The notes beneath the pieces are model-generated. The model made no database searches. It was given only the letters and a program-made list of their open reading frames with translations, and was not told where the DNA came from. Below are positions 1-7,572 of a DNA stretch of 10,735 nt, piece by piece; position 1 is the first letter of the stretch, and each line of letters begins with the position of its first letter. The stretch covers positions 1-10,735 of the forward strand of contig PCAG01000043.1 of NCBI GenBank assembly GCA_002730475.1, written 5' to 3'. The stretch comes from Spirochaetales bacterium (GTDB lineage: Bacteria > Desulfobacterota_D > UBA1144). The translations under genes and the position numbers were made by a program.

Positions 1-1363
1 CTGTCGCCGTGTCGTAACTCCATAAAAGATTATTACGGATTGTATCATGAAAGAGAATACTATCCTGAGGGACGAAACCTGTTTTCTTTCTAAATGAAAT
101 GATGTCGTATTCCAACAATGGTATTCCATCAACGGTAATTGTTCCATCACAAGGCTCATAGAACCCTATCAGGAGATCTATCAAGGTTGATTTCCCTGCG
201 CCTGACTCACCAACAAAAGCTACCGTCTTGCCCTGTTCTATAATAGCATTAATATCCTCTAGAACCGGGCTACGATTCTGATAGGAAAAATCAACCCCCT
301 TAAATTCAATTGATTTCTTTAATTGGCTGAAAGGCGACACTCCTGTTTTCTGCTCATCTTGTTTAGCCTGCTCTTTCAAATTGATTACCTGCTCATAGCT
401 TGGGAAAAAACCTACCAATGCGTTATTCTGCGCCGATATGATTCCAATTAAAGGAACACATCTAAGTAATGCATAAACTATTATCGCAACATCAGCTATT
501 GGTACAGTAAGTCCCTCAAGAGATACATAAATAGTCAATAGAATTGCTGCCCAGCCAAAGGGTTCGAATATTTTTGATGTTACTTTATCTAACGCCTGTT
601 TTTTAACCGTTACTTCTCGATGCTGGTCAAAAGCTTTATCAAGTTCCACCATACTTTGCCTCTGGTTTCCATAACCGAGAATAACCTTCGCTAATCCAAA
701 GCTCTCCTGTATCACCTCTGTCATTTTATTTGCGGTCGAAGTGTTCTTCTGTCCAAGCCTGTAATTTATACGCCCCAAAAACAATAGCGGTATTGAGCAA
801 AACAGACTAAGCCCTATAGCAATAAAAGTAACTTTCCATGAAATATAAAAGGGCACAGCGAGATAGAATAGTAAACGAAAGATGTCTGATATCAATCCAC
901 CTATTTTACCAAAAGCATCACCAGTAACTCCCATTTCTCGACTAAAAGTATTTAGTAGAGTGCCCTTATTCCCTCGGCTGAAAAAGTGCCAACTGGCATT
1001 AAAAAAAGAGCTAAATACATCAGCAAATAAATCTTTTAAAACTGCATATTTTGTTTGAATAATTGCGTATCTGGCGAGAACAACAAATATACTTTGTAAA
1101 ACAACACACACCAGAAGAATTATCATAAAATTTATTTTAGTAGTAGAAATATCAAAAACTTCCATCAAATTCATAAATATTCTTGTCGCAGAACTAACTT
1201 CACTCAGGTTGGGATGGAGAAAAACATCTATTATCGGAGCAATTGCAAATACACTAACCATTTCCAGTAATCCGGCACTTATCATTAAGAAAACATTTAA
1301 AGTAAACAGGCCAGGAAATTTCTTAAATAATTCGAGAGTGAAAGTTAGAAGTTTCATATTCAT
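1..1363 (-). CDS. ABC transporter, fused permease and ATP-binding protein (MsbA/PglK-like exporter), C-terminus cut by window edge
   Basis: The frame stays open from an ATG at 1363 to the left edge, giving about 454 residues without a stop. The N-terminal half is a membrane domain with clear hydrophobic stretches near residues 17-45, 78-98, 164-197 and 268-310. The ATPase domain starts near residue 350: a Walker A motif, GESGAGKST, at residues 385-393 and a Q-loop, VPQDS, near 431-435. The signature motif, Walker B and H-loop would lie beyond the window. Permease-ATPase fusions of this type act as inner-membrane dimers exporting or flipping lipids, lipid-linked glycans or peptides. The gene begins 7 bases after the glycosyltransferase stop, so a flippase or exporter for the locus product is the natural inference; substrate is not readable from sequence. 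The start could also be the ATG at 1357; neither has a convincing ribosome binding site, so coupling to the upstream gene is likely. Confidence 0.93.
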   Translation of the reverse strand, partial: MNMKLLTFTLELFKKFPGLFTLNVFLMISAGLLEMVSVFAIAPIIDVFLHPNLSEVSSATRIFMNLMEVFDISTTKINFMIILLVCVVLQSIFVVLARYAIIQTKYAVLKDLFADVFSSFFNASWHFFSRGNKGTLLNTFSREMGVTGDAFGKIGGLISDIFRLLFYLAVPFYISWKVTFIAIGLSLFCSIPLLFLGRINYRLGQKNTSTANKMTEVIQESFGLAKVILGYGNQRQSMVELDKAFDQHREVTVKKQALDKVTSKIFEPFGWAAILLTIYVSLEGLTVPIADVAIIVYALLRCVPLIGIISAQNNALVGFFPSYEQVINLKEQAKQDEQKTGVSPFSQLKKSIEFKGVDFSYQNRSPVLEDINAIIEQGKTVAFVGESGAGKSTLIDLLIGFYEPCDGTITVDGIPLLEYDIISFRKKTGFVPQDSILFHDTIRNNLLWSYDTAT

Positions 1364-1370
1364 ATATTAA

Positions 1371-2678
1371 TCAATCCAATAAGAATTTATTATTTCTCAG
1401 GAAGTCAGCGCCAATACGTATTTTCACAATTTTCCCATGAATTTCATTCTTTGGAAAAAATGCCCAGAAACGTTGTTGTAATTCATCATCCTCATCAGTT
1501 GTTTGTAGTGTGCCATTCAGACTCTCATACATTTCAAGAACTAAAGAAGATATTTCTTCGGATGTATTTTCTATCCACTCTAAATCAATTTCTTCATAAT
1601 TCTTTGTTCTTTGAAATTTCCAGGCCCCGGTTTCAACCATTTCTCGAAATGTGATCAATCTCTTTTCTGTCTTATGCCATAATTTCTTAGGAATAAATAG
1701 TACATTATGACCAATTGTAGGAACAAAGAAAATAGGAATTTGGTTTGCACACACTAAAGGTCGCCTAAAAATTGCTGGTATTTCAGAAATACCACTTGGA
1801 CCCGAGTATATAAAGAAATGGCATTTAGCACCAAGAAATATATCAAGAAATTCGGTCCTCTGTTTCGCGGCATAATCAATAATCTTGGGGTTATCTGTAT
1901 TAAGTGCTTCTTTGACAATCGATCCCATTCTGACACAATAATAACCATGATGTGTTAATTCCTCAACAGCATCGATACAATTGTCAATATTTGTATTCCT
2001 GTAATCATGGTGGCTCCAATCTCTATAAGGTTGTACTGAATTAAGATATATAGATTCCCGCGCGTGAAAACAGACGAAGGGAGTATTTGCAGGTATTCCC
2101 ATCTCACGGAGTAATCTGGTTCCCAAATGTTCCTCATCGGAAGTAAAGGAGAGGTGTACTTTTGTACGTGGAAGTAAGCCATGAATATCTCTGTCTGATG
2201 GTATTGGGATCACATGACTCTCACTTCCTGGCAGCCAACGATTGATCATGTCTATTGGACGCGCAAAACGTGAAACCCGCAGTGTGCGATCCCACATTTT
2301 CTTAAGTTGGTGATTACAGATCAGTGAACTGTGATAGAAAACATCGAGAGTACGACGATTGTACATACCCATATCACGCTCACACAGGTACAACTCCGTA
2401 TTGGCTGCAAAATGACCTATCCTATCACTGTTCAATTGTCCAAAGCGCATCACTACCAGTGGTCGCAGCATGCGTATTAAGGGGATAAAAGGTAGAACAA
2501 CCAACAATTGTAATACAATTAGTATGAACTTATAGCATTTTATTGGCAGAAGAGAGATCCCTTTTTCACGCAACTGCCGAACCTGATGCTGAAAAATGGG
2601 AATTAATCTCCCTCTATTCTTTAAGCCTTTGAAATTTGATTTGTAAGCTTTATCTTTTACTCGGTCCACAGATATCAT
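1371..2678 (-). CDS. Putative glycosyltransferase, TIGR04372 family
   Basis: This 435-residue protein resembles the TIGR04372 family of putative glycosyltransferases found in surface polysaccharide loci. Features I recognise are RIGH at residues 86-89 followed by a conserved N-x-E segment, a strand FVCFHARES at 201-209, an R-x-G at 250-252, and GPSGISEIP at 293-301 followed by RRP, a likely nucleotide-sugar-binding region. The C-terminal segment ending in FLRNNKFLL also fits the family. A hydrophobic stretch at about 51-69, next to basic residues, suggests attachment to the inner membrane. Donor and acceptor sugars are unknown. The ATG at 2678 gives the longest frame but has no clear Shine-Dalgarno; the N-terminal 40 residues are basic and poorly conserved in appearance, so a later start is possible. 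The ABC exporter follows after 7 bases, while 252 bases separate it from the upstream gene, suggesting its own transcription start. Confidence 0.85.
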   Translation of the reverse strand: MISVDRVKDKAYKSNFKGLKNRGRLIPIFQHQVRQLREKGISLLPIKCYKFILIVLQLLVVLPFIPLIRMLRPLVVMRFGQLNSDRIGHFAANTELYLCERDMGMYNRRTLDVFYHSSLICNHQLKKMWDRTLRVSRFARPIDMINRWLPGSESHVIPIPSDRDIHGLLPRTKVHLSFTSDEEHLGTRLLREMGIPANTPFVCFHARESIYLNSVQPYRDWSHHDYRNTNIDNCIDAVEELTHHGYYCVRMGSIVKEALNTDNPKIIDYAAKQRTEFLDIFLGAKCHFFIYSGPSGISEIPAIFRRPLVCANQIPIFFVPTIGHNVLFIPKKLWHKTEKRLITFREMVETGAWKFQRTKNYEEIDLEWIENTSEEISSLVLEMYESLNGTLQTTDEDDELQQRFWAFFPKNEIHGKIVKIRIGADFLRNNKFLLD

Positions 2679-2724
2679 TCATTAACTAATATTAAATGGT
2701 TTCTAGACTTATTAAGAAAACCTT

Positions 2725-2740
2725 TATTATCTAGATAATA
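2725..2740. repeat. Perfect 16-base palindrome upstream of the glycosyltransferase gene
   Basis: The sequence TATTATCTAGATAATA equals its own reverse complement over all 16 bases. It lies 47 bases before the glycosyltransferase start codon and has no loop. It is therefore more like a dimeric-protein operator or chance AT-rich symmetry than a terminator. On the minus strand its last bases include GATAAT, which could itself be a -10 element, so a bound regulator would sit over the promoter. The symmetry is observed directly; any regulatory role is inference. Confidence 0.5.
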
Positions 2741-2754
2741 TTTGATCTACAAAA
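2726..2754 (-). promoter_or_regulatory. Possible sigma70-type promoter for glycosyltransferase and exporter
   Basis: Reading the minus strand, GATAAT (2731-2726) is one mismatch from the TATAAT -10 consensus. A poor -35 candidate, TTTTGT (2754-2749), sits 17 bases upstream. The -10 lies inside the perfect palindrome. The -35 match is weak, and AT-rich DNA gives such matches by chance, so this is only a candidate. Confidence 0.2.
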
Positions 2755-2930
2755 CATTTGATTCTACTCACACTCTTACTAATTTATTAATCTCCGACAC
2801 TCAATTACGTTTTGGCGCAAAACCCAAAACAACGTAACACCAGATAAGTTTAGAAAAACCTGTATGCGCTGCTTAATCATCTACACTAAAGACGATTACA
2901 TATAAATCCTTCAAACTTACTGCAATTATA

Positions 2931-4610
2931 TTAACCGAGTGTAGCTGCAGAGAAGATTTGTCCGCTAAAACCCTTCTCGTCTCTGATTAAAGGTTCGATC
3001 ACACGACGAAACACCCGACTATTGTGCTTGGTAACAAGAATATTTTTCGGTTGTGTCTGGCCTTCTAACCACCGGAACTCCGGAATATCGTGAGGGAATA
3101 TGTGGGCAAGATATCCCTCACCTTTGCATTCAGTATCCATGTAGTTATAAAAACCCAGTAGGTTTTTCCACTTTCGCTGGCCAAGACGCTCAAGAACACG
3201 ATAGAAGTAGTCACCCGCACCAACGACAATCCAGCTTTCCTGATCGGCCTTTTTGGCAGCATCAAGAATTACGTTACCCACCTGTTCATAATGGATATCC
3301 AAAGTCTTCTTCATGTATTCTACGGCCATCTCATAGTCCACATTATTAAGAAATCCAGTATGCTCTCTGTAACCCTTGAAATCCGGCTTATTGGCCTGGA
3401 TAAACAAGCAGTAATCGTCTAAGGAGTGGTCAGCTGACAGGTAGCCGTGATCAATACAGTACTTGAACAAAGCAGTTCCCGGCAGGGGAACAAAATAGTG
3501 GCATAATACCCTGTAGGGTTTTACCTTACGGACAAAATCCAGAGTCTTCTCATAATCTTCCCGATCCTGGGTTGGCAATCCAAACAGAAGATGTATGCCA
3601 AGCCCCATACCATACCTGGCCACCCTCTCAGCCATCTGATAGTGTTGTTCCGCCGTTACTCCTTTGTTCAACAGATTTAGAATTTTGTCTGATACTGACT
3701 CAATCCCAATGTTCATATCTTCTACTCCAAGGGCTTTCAGCTCGGAGAGCATTTCATCACTAAGGCGATCTCCACGAGCATGTAAATGATACTCGCAGTC
3801 AAGCCCATTCTTCTGAACAATCTGCCTGAAAGTCCTCACCCTCTCCGCGCTCAACGTAAACAAATCGTCTCGAAAAAAGATGTCCTCAACGCCAAAATTA
3901 CGATGGGCATCAACGATGTTTTGGGCAACGGCTTCAATAGGAAGCTTGATAAAAGGCTTAGTATTTGTGGCACAGAATGTACAGCTCAAGGGACAATCAA
4001 GCATCGACAACGTATCAAGCGTTTTGGTCTTCATTATCTGTTTTTTCTGGTCCTCCGAGTAGTAGCAATCATAGTAAGTTGAAATATCCGGATGTCCCTT
4101 GCCCATGATGAGCTTACCATTTAATTTCTTGTATCCATCAAGAATATCTTCGAAAACACCCATACCATCGCCACTTACAACTCCATCGAAAAGGCCGGTC
4201 TGGAGCAGATCGTCAGGACATATACCAGCATGAATGCCTCCGGCTACGACTTTGACCCCTCGCTCCTTGGCCAGCTTTGCCACCTTAAAGGCAGCTCCTC
4301 GATCACAGGTCATGAGGGTCAAAGCCAACAGGTCCGGACAGTCCTTCTCCAGATAACCCATGATCTCTGCCTCGCTGAGATTCTCCGCAAAATAGCACAG
4401 GTTAACCTGCCAACCCTTCTTAATAGCCAGGGACGACAGGATAGATGCCGGATATGAAATCCAATCCCCAAAGAAACCGAACATGAGTCTAGGCACTGAG
4501 TTAGCCTCATTCTTACATTGTTCAGAAACCATTTCTGGATCTTTTGATCCATTGCTTTGTTGACGGATAGATAAACTATTTCCATTTTCAGTTAACGTTT
4601 TTGTTTTCAT
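2931..4610 (-). CDS. Cobalamin-binding-domain radical SAM protein with extra C-terminal domain
   Basis: This 559-residue protein starts at an ATG preceded by AGGA at a spacing of 5 bases. After a polar 40-residue leader comes a B12-binding-like Rossmann domain (about 41-155) with the family-type VVAGGIHA at 121-128 and SGDGMG at 146-151. The cobalamin-ligating DxHxxG motif is absent, as in many B12 radical SAM enzymes. The radical SAM core carries CPLSCTFC at 206-213, so Cys206, Cys210 and Cys213 should ligate the 4Fe-4S cluster. Supporting core motifs are GIESVSDKIL at 302-311, FGLPTQ at 343-348 and PLPGT at 375-379. Such enzymes perform radical methylations or rearrangements using SAM and often methylcobalamin. 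Residues about 458-559 form an additional Rossmann-like domain beginning WIVVGAGDYF. The substrate is unknown; a sugar or carrier-bound intermediate of this locus is plausible. Samples of this gene are richer in G+C than the neighbouring methyltransferase genes. Confidence 0.9.
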   Translation of the reverse strand: MKTKTLTENGNSLSIRQQSNGSKDPEMVSEQCKNEANSVPRLMFGFFGDWISYPASILSSLAIKKGWQVNLCYFAENLSEAEIMGYLEKDCPDLLALTLMTCDRGAAFKVAKLAKERGVKVVAGGIHAGICPDDLLQTGLFDGVVSGDGMGVFEDILDGYKKLNGKLIMGKGHPDISTYYDCYYSEDQKKQIMKTKTLDTLSMLDCPLSCTFCATNTKPFIKLPIEAVAQNIVDAHRNFGVEDIFFRDDLFTLSAERVRTFRQIVQKNGLDCEYHLHARGDRLSDEMLSELKALGVEDMNIGIESVSDKILNLLNKGVTAEQHYQMAERVARYGMGLGIHLLFGLPTQDREDYEKTLDFVRKVKPYRVLCHYFVPLPGTALFKYCIDHGYLSADHSLDDYCLFIQANKPDFKGYREHTGFLNNVDYEMAVEYMKKTLDIHYEQVGNVILDAAKKADQESWIVVGAGDYFYRVLERLGQRKWKNLLGFYNYMDTECKGEGYLAHIFPHDIPEFRWLEGQTQPKNILVTKHNSRVFRRVIEPLIRDEKGFSGQIFSAATLG

Positions 4611-4733
4611 TTTGTTCCTGTTGCAATAAAAGATTTAAAGAAATATAAAATAGCACATGACTGGCGACTAAAACTTTTCCAGATATACTTAAAATTATTT
4701 ATCAAAATTTTTCCATACATTTAATCACAATTC
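4611..4733. other. 123-base AT-rich gap between methyltransferase and radical SAM gene
   Basis: It holds the ribosome binding site of the radical SAM gene (CAGGAA on the minus strand at 4620-4615). I see no convincing terminator hairpin and no well-matched promoter, although the AT-richness would permit one. The downstream gene is probably read from the same transcript as the methyltransferase. Confidence 0.5.
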
Positions 4734-5420
4734 CTATTGTTTAGGAATAAATGCCAAGACAAAGTAATACCATGCTAGCTTTGGATGCCCAGTATGAACC
4801 ATTTCATCATTCATACTAAACGCAATCACACGGCCATAATATTTCTCTACCAGATCAACAAGTTCCTGCTGATCATAAAGTTTTACATGTGCGGCCTTGC
4901 TGGGCTCACTTTGATATTCGTAAGAATAACAACTAGGCGTACCAACAATTACCATCCCATCATTACGCAAATGCTTAACCGTCTTTTCCATAAACTTACG
5001 TCCTGCATCCTCATCTACATGTTCGATAACATCTAGCGATACGATGGCATCAAATTTTTCATCCACAGAGTAATCAAAGAAATTCACTAATTTGAAATCT
5101 ACGTTATCACGGCGATTAATTGATCTGGCCTCTTCAACTTCGCGGCTTTTGATTTCTATTCCTGTTACAGAATTACAGTGTTGTCCTAAGAAAGTCGCAC
5201 CCAACCCCGAACCACTACCGATTTCCAACACTCTATCTTTTGGACGAATCATGCGTGAAACAAACTTATAACGTGCCAACCTTATCAACAGTTGTATGGC
5301 ATTATTTTGGACAAAATTAGCATATTCTGGAGGAAGGACTATATCCTTGAAATTATTATAAAGATCTGCTGTCAATTTCTCATATTGCTGATCATCATTA
5401 CTATATTTCTTAATATGCAT
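4734..5420 (-). CDS. Class I SAM-dependent methyltransferase (UbiG-like fold), 228 residues
   Basis: This is a compact Rossmann-fold methyltransferase. Motif I, the SAM-binding glycine loop, is VLEIGSGSG at residues 64-72. The acidic residue at the end of strand 2 is Glu89 in TGIEI. The strand-4 region is FDAIVSLDVIEHVDE at 123-137, typical of Methyltransf_11/UbiG-type enzymes. A later strand, DGMVIVGTPS, at 154-163 completes the core. Such enzymes O- or N-methylate small molecules or sugars; the acceptor cannot be read from the sequence. The ATG at 5420 is preceded by an 18-base purine run (AGAGAGAAAA next to the start) that can serve as a ribosome binding site. It is unrelated in detail to the next methyltransferase upstream, so the pathway probably has two separate methylation steps, in addition to whatever the radical SAM enzyme does. 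Confidence 0.9.
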   Translation of the reverse strand: MHIKKYSNDDQQYEKLTADLYNNFKDIVLPPEYANFVQNNAIQLLIRLARYKFVSRMIRPKDRVLEIGSGSGLGATFLGQHCNSVTGIEIKSREVEEARSINRRDNVDFKLVNFFDYSVDEKFDAIVSLDVIEHVDEDAGRKFMEKTVKHLRNDGMVIVGTPSCYSYEYQSEPSKAAHVKLYDQQELVDLVEKYYGRVIAFSMNDEMVHTGHPKLAWYYFVLAFIPKQ

Positions 5421-5612
5421 TTTTCTCTCTTCTCTCTTATAAAATCACCGCAACCAATGACACAGCATCCCTATATAACATTAACCATATATACTGTAAC
5501 TTGCTGTTCTTCACTAGCCCAAATAAAAAAGCCGCTGAAAATATGAGTCATATATCGTAATGATTTGTTCACTTATATCATTAATATTTAATATTTAAAT
5601 CAAACGAAGATA
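5421..5612. other. 192-base AT-rich intergenic region between the two methyltransferase genes
   Basis: No gene is visible here. On the minus strand TTACAG (5497-5492) and TATATA (5475-5470), 16 bases apart, are a poor-to-fair promoter match upstream of the 228-residue methyltransferase. The stretch also contains a 13-base element symmetrical about one base (ATATGA-G-TCATAT, 5541-5553), a TAATGAT/ATCATTA inverted repeat with a 12-base loop (5558-5583), and a TAATATT tandem repeat at 5582-5595. A T-run (minus strand, about 5530-5525) lies near the middle but has no real stem in front of it. An internal promoter is plausible but not shown. Confidence 0.45.
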
Positions 5613-6767
5613 TTATGCGATAACATTCTTCACTAAGCTAACATATTGCTGGCCCCTTCCAAACGCAATGGCCAGCTTTGAAGCATTTAAAATCTTTGAC
5701 TCATTCAAATCCTCATCCAATAGCAACATTATCCCTTCACTGATTGCGTCTGATATTCTAACGTCAATTTCAGATGTTATAGTACTTATATTTCGCAACA
5801 CTTCAACTATCTCTTTAGTGTTTTTTTCATTTAAATCGTGTTCAACACTACCAACAAGATTACGAAAATCATAAGCATATTTAACCAGGTTTCGATTAGA
5901 CTCAACTGTTCTTACACTTTCTTCCAAGTCATACATCATTAAAACGTGCCGTTTTTCTTGGAATTGGATTGAATTCATCTTAGTCAAATCATAATCAACG
6001 TCTTTATACCATGAGTAATCTGTGAACATTGACGGAGAGGTTCCAAGTATCATAAATTGATTACCAAACTCCTCAACACACTCTGCAATGCTCAATATTT
6101 TCCCAATAATTGGAGGTGTCAGGAAAATATCTGTCACCCAATCTTCCAATAATCTTGAACTGGATTTTAAGCTTTTTAAATGAGAAGAAAATGCGTTACA
6201 GAGTATTTCAACCCTTTTTTCGAACGACTCTATTTTCTTCTTTTGCAAAAGACGGTGACCTATTGTACGTTTTAAAACCTCGAAGAAAAAACTTAAATCA
6301 TCCATACAAGTGACAACAACAATTCCTCCGGGCTTAACAAGATCCACAATCTTAGAAATAACTTCACTCCTGTTGTATAGAATAGGGATAAATCCTTCTG
6401 CAAGGATTACATCATACTTCTTTTCAGTATTAAATTCCTCAATTCTACAGCGGAATAAATTCCACTGCTCTTTCACAACATCGTATTTATCTAATAGCTC
6501 ACATATTCCTTCCTGACCTTTTGGATTGGGCTCAACAAAATCCACATTGGCTCCCCATTCAAAAAAAACAAGAGAATTATGTCCACTACCAGGCCCAACC
6601 TCTAATACCGATTTACCAGAAAAAAGCATATGTGGAAGCCCTAGAGTTCTAAATAATTTCTCTCTACGCGACAAATGCCGATTAAAATCACTAATATCCT
6701 GACGAACCGGAGAAATGTTATGCTTGCCATAAAAAGATATACATGTATTTTCTTTTGTATTGTCCAT
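5613..6767 (-). CDS. SAM-dependent methyltransferase with long C-terminal extension, 384 residues
   Basis: The N-terminal half is a class I methyltransferase. A lead-in of the type YGKHNISPV at residues 13-21 precedes motif I, VLEVGPGSG, at 54-62. Glu79 in DFVEPNP is the likely SAM ribose-binding acid. YDVILAEGF at 118-126 and KPGGIVVVT at 145-153 complete the fold. I associate this lead-in plus GPGSGHNS pattern with methyltransferases found in surface-polysaccharide clusters, from memory and not from a search. Residues about 235-384 form a largely helical, charged extension that I cannot assign; it might bind the acceptor or another protein. The ATG at 6767 follows CGGAAACAGTA, an acceptable Shine-Dalgarno. 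It is 64 bases after the acyltransferase stop, consistent with one transcript. Two samples of this gene are low in G+C (22 and 20 of 60 bases). Confidence 0.85.
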   Translation of the reverse strand: MDNTKENTCISFYGKHNISPVRQDISDFNRHLSRREKLFRTLGLPHMLFSGKSVLEVGPGSGHNSLVFFEWGANVDFVEPNPKGQEGICELLDKYDVVKEQWNLFRCRIEEFNTEKKYDVILAEGFIPILYNRSEVISKIVDLVKPGGIVVVTCMDDLSFFFEVLKRTIGHRLLQKKKIESFEKRVEILCNAFSSHLKSLKSSSRLLEDWVTDIFLTPPIIGKILSIAECVEEFGNQFMILGTSPSMFTDYSWYKDVDYDLTKMNSIQFQEKRHVLMMYDLEESVRTVESNRNLVKYAYDFRNLVGSVEHDLNEKNTKEIVEVLRNISTITSEIDVRISDAISEGIMLLLDEDLNESKILNASKLAIAFGRGQQYVSLVKNVIA

Positions 6768-6831
6768 TACTGTTTCCGTAAAGATTTCAAAATTAAAATG
6801 ATGATCCTATCCTACTCTCAAAAGTATATAC

Positions 6832-7536
6832 TTATACCAAACCGTTGCTCGAAGAAACAATACTTTCAGGAACACGAATATTTCTTACTTGTTGTAAGGC
6901 CGGATTACCCATCGTAAAGTGACCAGGTTTTACATTCTGCAGGAGCAGGCTGCCAGCGCCCACAAATGCCCCAGGTCCTACCACCACGTTCTCAACCACC
7001 AAACTCCCTGAACCTATAAACGAGCATGCCCCAAGTTGCGCTTTACCAAGAATCGTAACACGCGCTCCTGTCAACACACCACTGCCTAAATGGCTATCGA
7101 GCGCACAAAGAGAATATGGAGATAGCATGCTGAATTCACCTATAGCCACACCATTGGCAATCGAACAAAATTGAAATATCTGACATCCATTACCAATTCT
7201 CGCTGAAGAATCAACCACCACAGTTGGATGAATTAAAGTAGGAAAACGATTGTATGGTAATCCCAGATTTTTCAAAATTTCCATCCGCTGGATACGTCGT
7301 TTGTTATTATTTATTGCCAAAGCAAACACCGTACTTCCGGGGAAATCATGTGCCATCTGCAATGGACCTTTAACCTCGATTCCACAGATATGTGTACCAT
7401 GTAGTTCTTCATTATCATCCAACAGGGCAATTACCTCGTATACTCCCTTACCGGACGAGTTGATATCCTCAACAAGATGGCACAGTTCCTTAAATGTGGG
7501 ACCTCCCAAAACAACCATTTTTATCATGCCTGACAT
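6832..7536 (-). CDS. NeuD/PglD-like sugar O- or N-acyltransferase (left-handed beta helix)
   Basis: The 234-residue protein has the two-part layout of the NeuD/PglD family. An N-terminal Rossmann-like sugar-nucleotide-binding domain opens with VVLGGP at residues 8-13, with a VIALLDD strand near 35-41. A linker of the type PTLIHPTVVVDSSARIG follows at 99-115. Hexapeptide repeats of a left-handed beta helix fill about 108-200, ending in MGNPA at 209-213. Members transfer acetyl from acetyl-CoA to sialic acid or to amino groups of UDP-4-amino sugars; some relatives use other acyl donors. The usual catalytic His of the V-x-H-D segment is not where expected: by eye, Leu146 occupies its place in CALDSHLG, and the nearest His is 149. 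Activity or donor may therefore differ. The start is uncertain: the ATGs at 7536, 7527 and 7518 are all possible and none has a strong ribosome binding site. Confidence 0.85.
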   Translation of the reverse strand: MSGMIKMVVLGGPTFKELCHLVEDINSSGKGVYEVIALLDDNEELHGTHICGIEVKGPLQMAHDFPGSTVFALAINNNKRRIQRMEILKNLGLPYNRFPTLIHPTVVVDSSARIGNGCQIFQFCSIANGVAIGEFSMLSPYSLCALDSHLGSGVLTGARVTILGKAQLGACSFIGSGSLVVENVVVGPGAFVGAGSLLLQNVKPGHFTMGNPALQQVRNIRVPESIVSSSNGLV

Positions 7537-7572
7537 GTTATTGCATCTTGATTTCTCAATTTTATCGGTAAT

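Larger units (their letters stand above)
2679..2930. other. 252-base intergenic region between radical SAM gene and glycosyltransferase
   Basis: This is the longest non-coding stretch in the window and is AT-rich. I see no credible small gene in it on either strand. It contains the palindrome at 2725-2740 and a weak hairpin at 2809-2830 (GTTTTGG pairing with CCAAAAC across an 8-base loop). The hairpin is not followed by a T-run on the minus strand, so it does not make a convincing terminator. The length of the gap suggests that the glycosyltransferase and ABC genes can be transcribed separately. Confidence 0.7.

Noticed and set aside
1451..1654. Plus-strand open frame of 67 codons inside the glycosyltransferase gene
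   Set aside because: It lies antisense to a well-supported gene, has no domain or ribosome binding site, and looks like a shadow of minus-strand codon use. The same applies to the other plus-strand frames in the window.
2809..2830. Hairpin GTTTTGG/CCAAAAC as a terminator for the radical SAM gene
   Set aside because: The 7-base stem is weak, it lies about 100 bases past the stop, and no T-run follows on the minus strand.
5525..5553. T-run following GCGGC on the minus strand as a terminator for the 384-residue methyltransferase
   Set aside because: There is no GC-rich stem immediately before the T-run; the nearby ATATGA/TCATAT symmetry is too short and AT-rich.
5582..5595. TAATATT tandem repeat as a CRISPR, iteron or mobile-element mark
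   Set aside because: It has only two full copies in very AT-rich DNA, with no spacer pattern and no associated genes.
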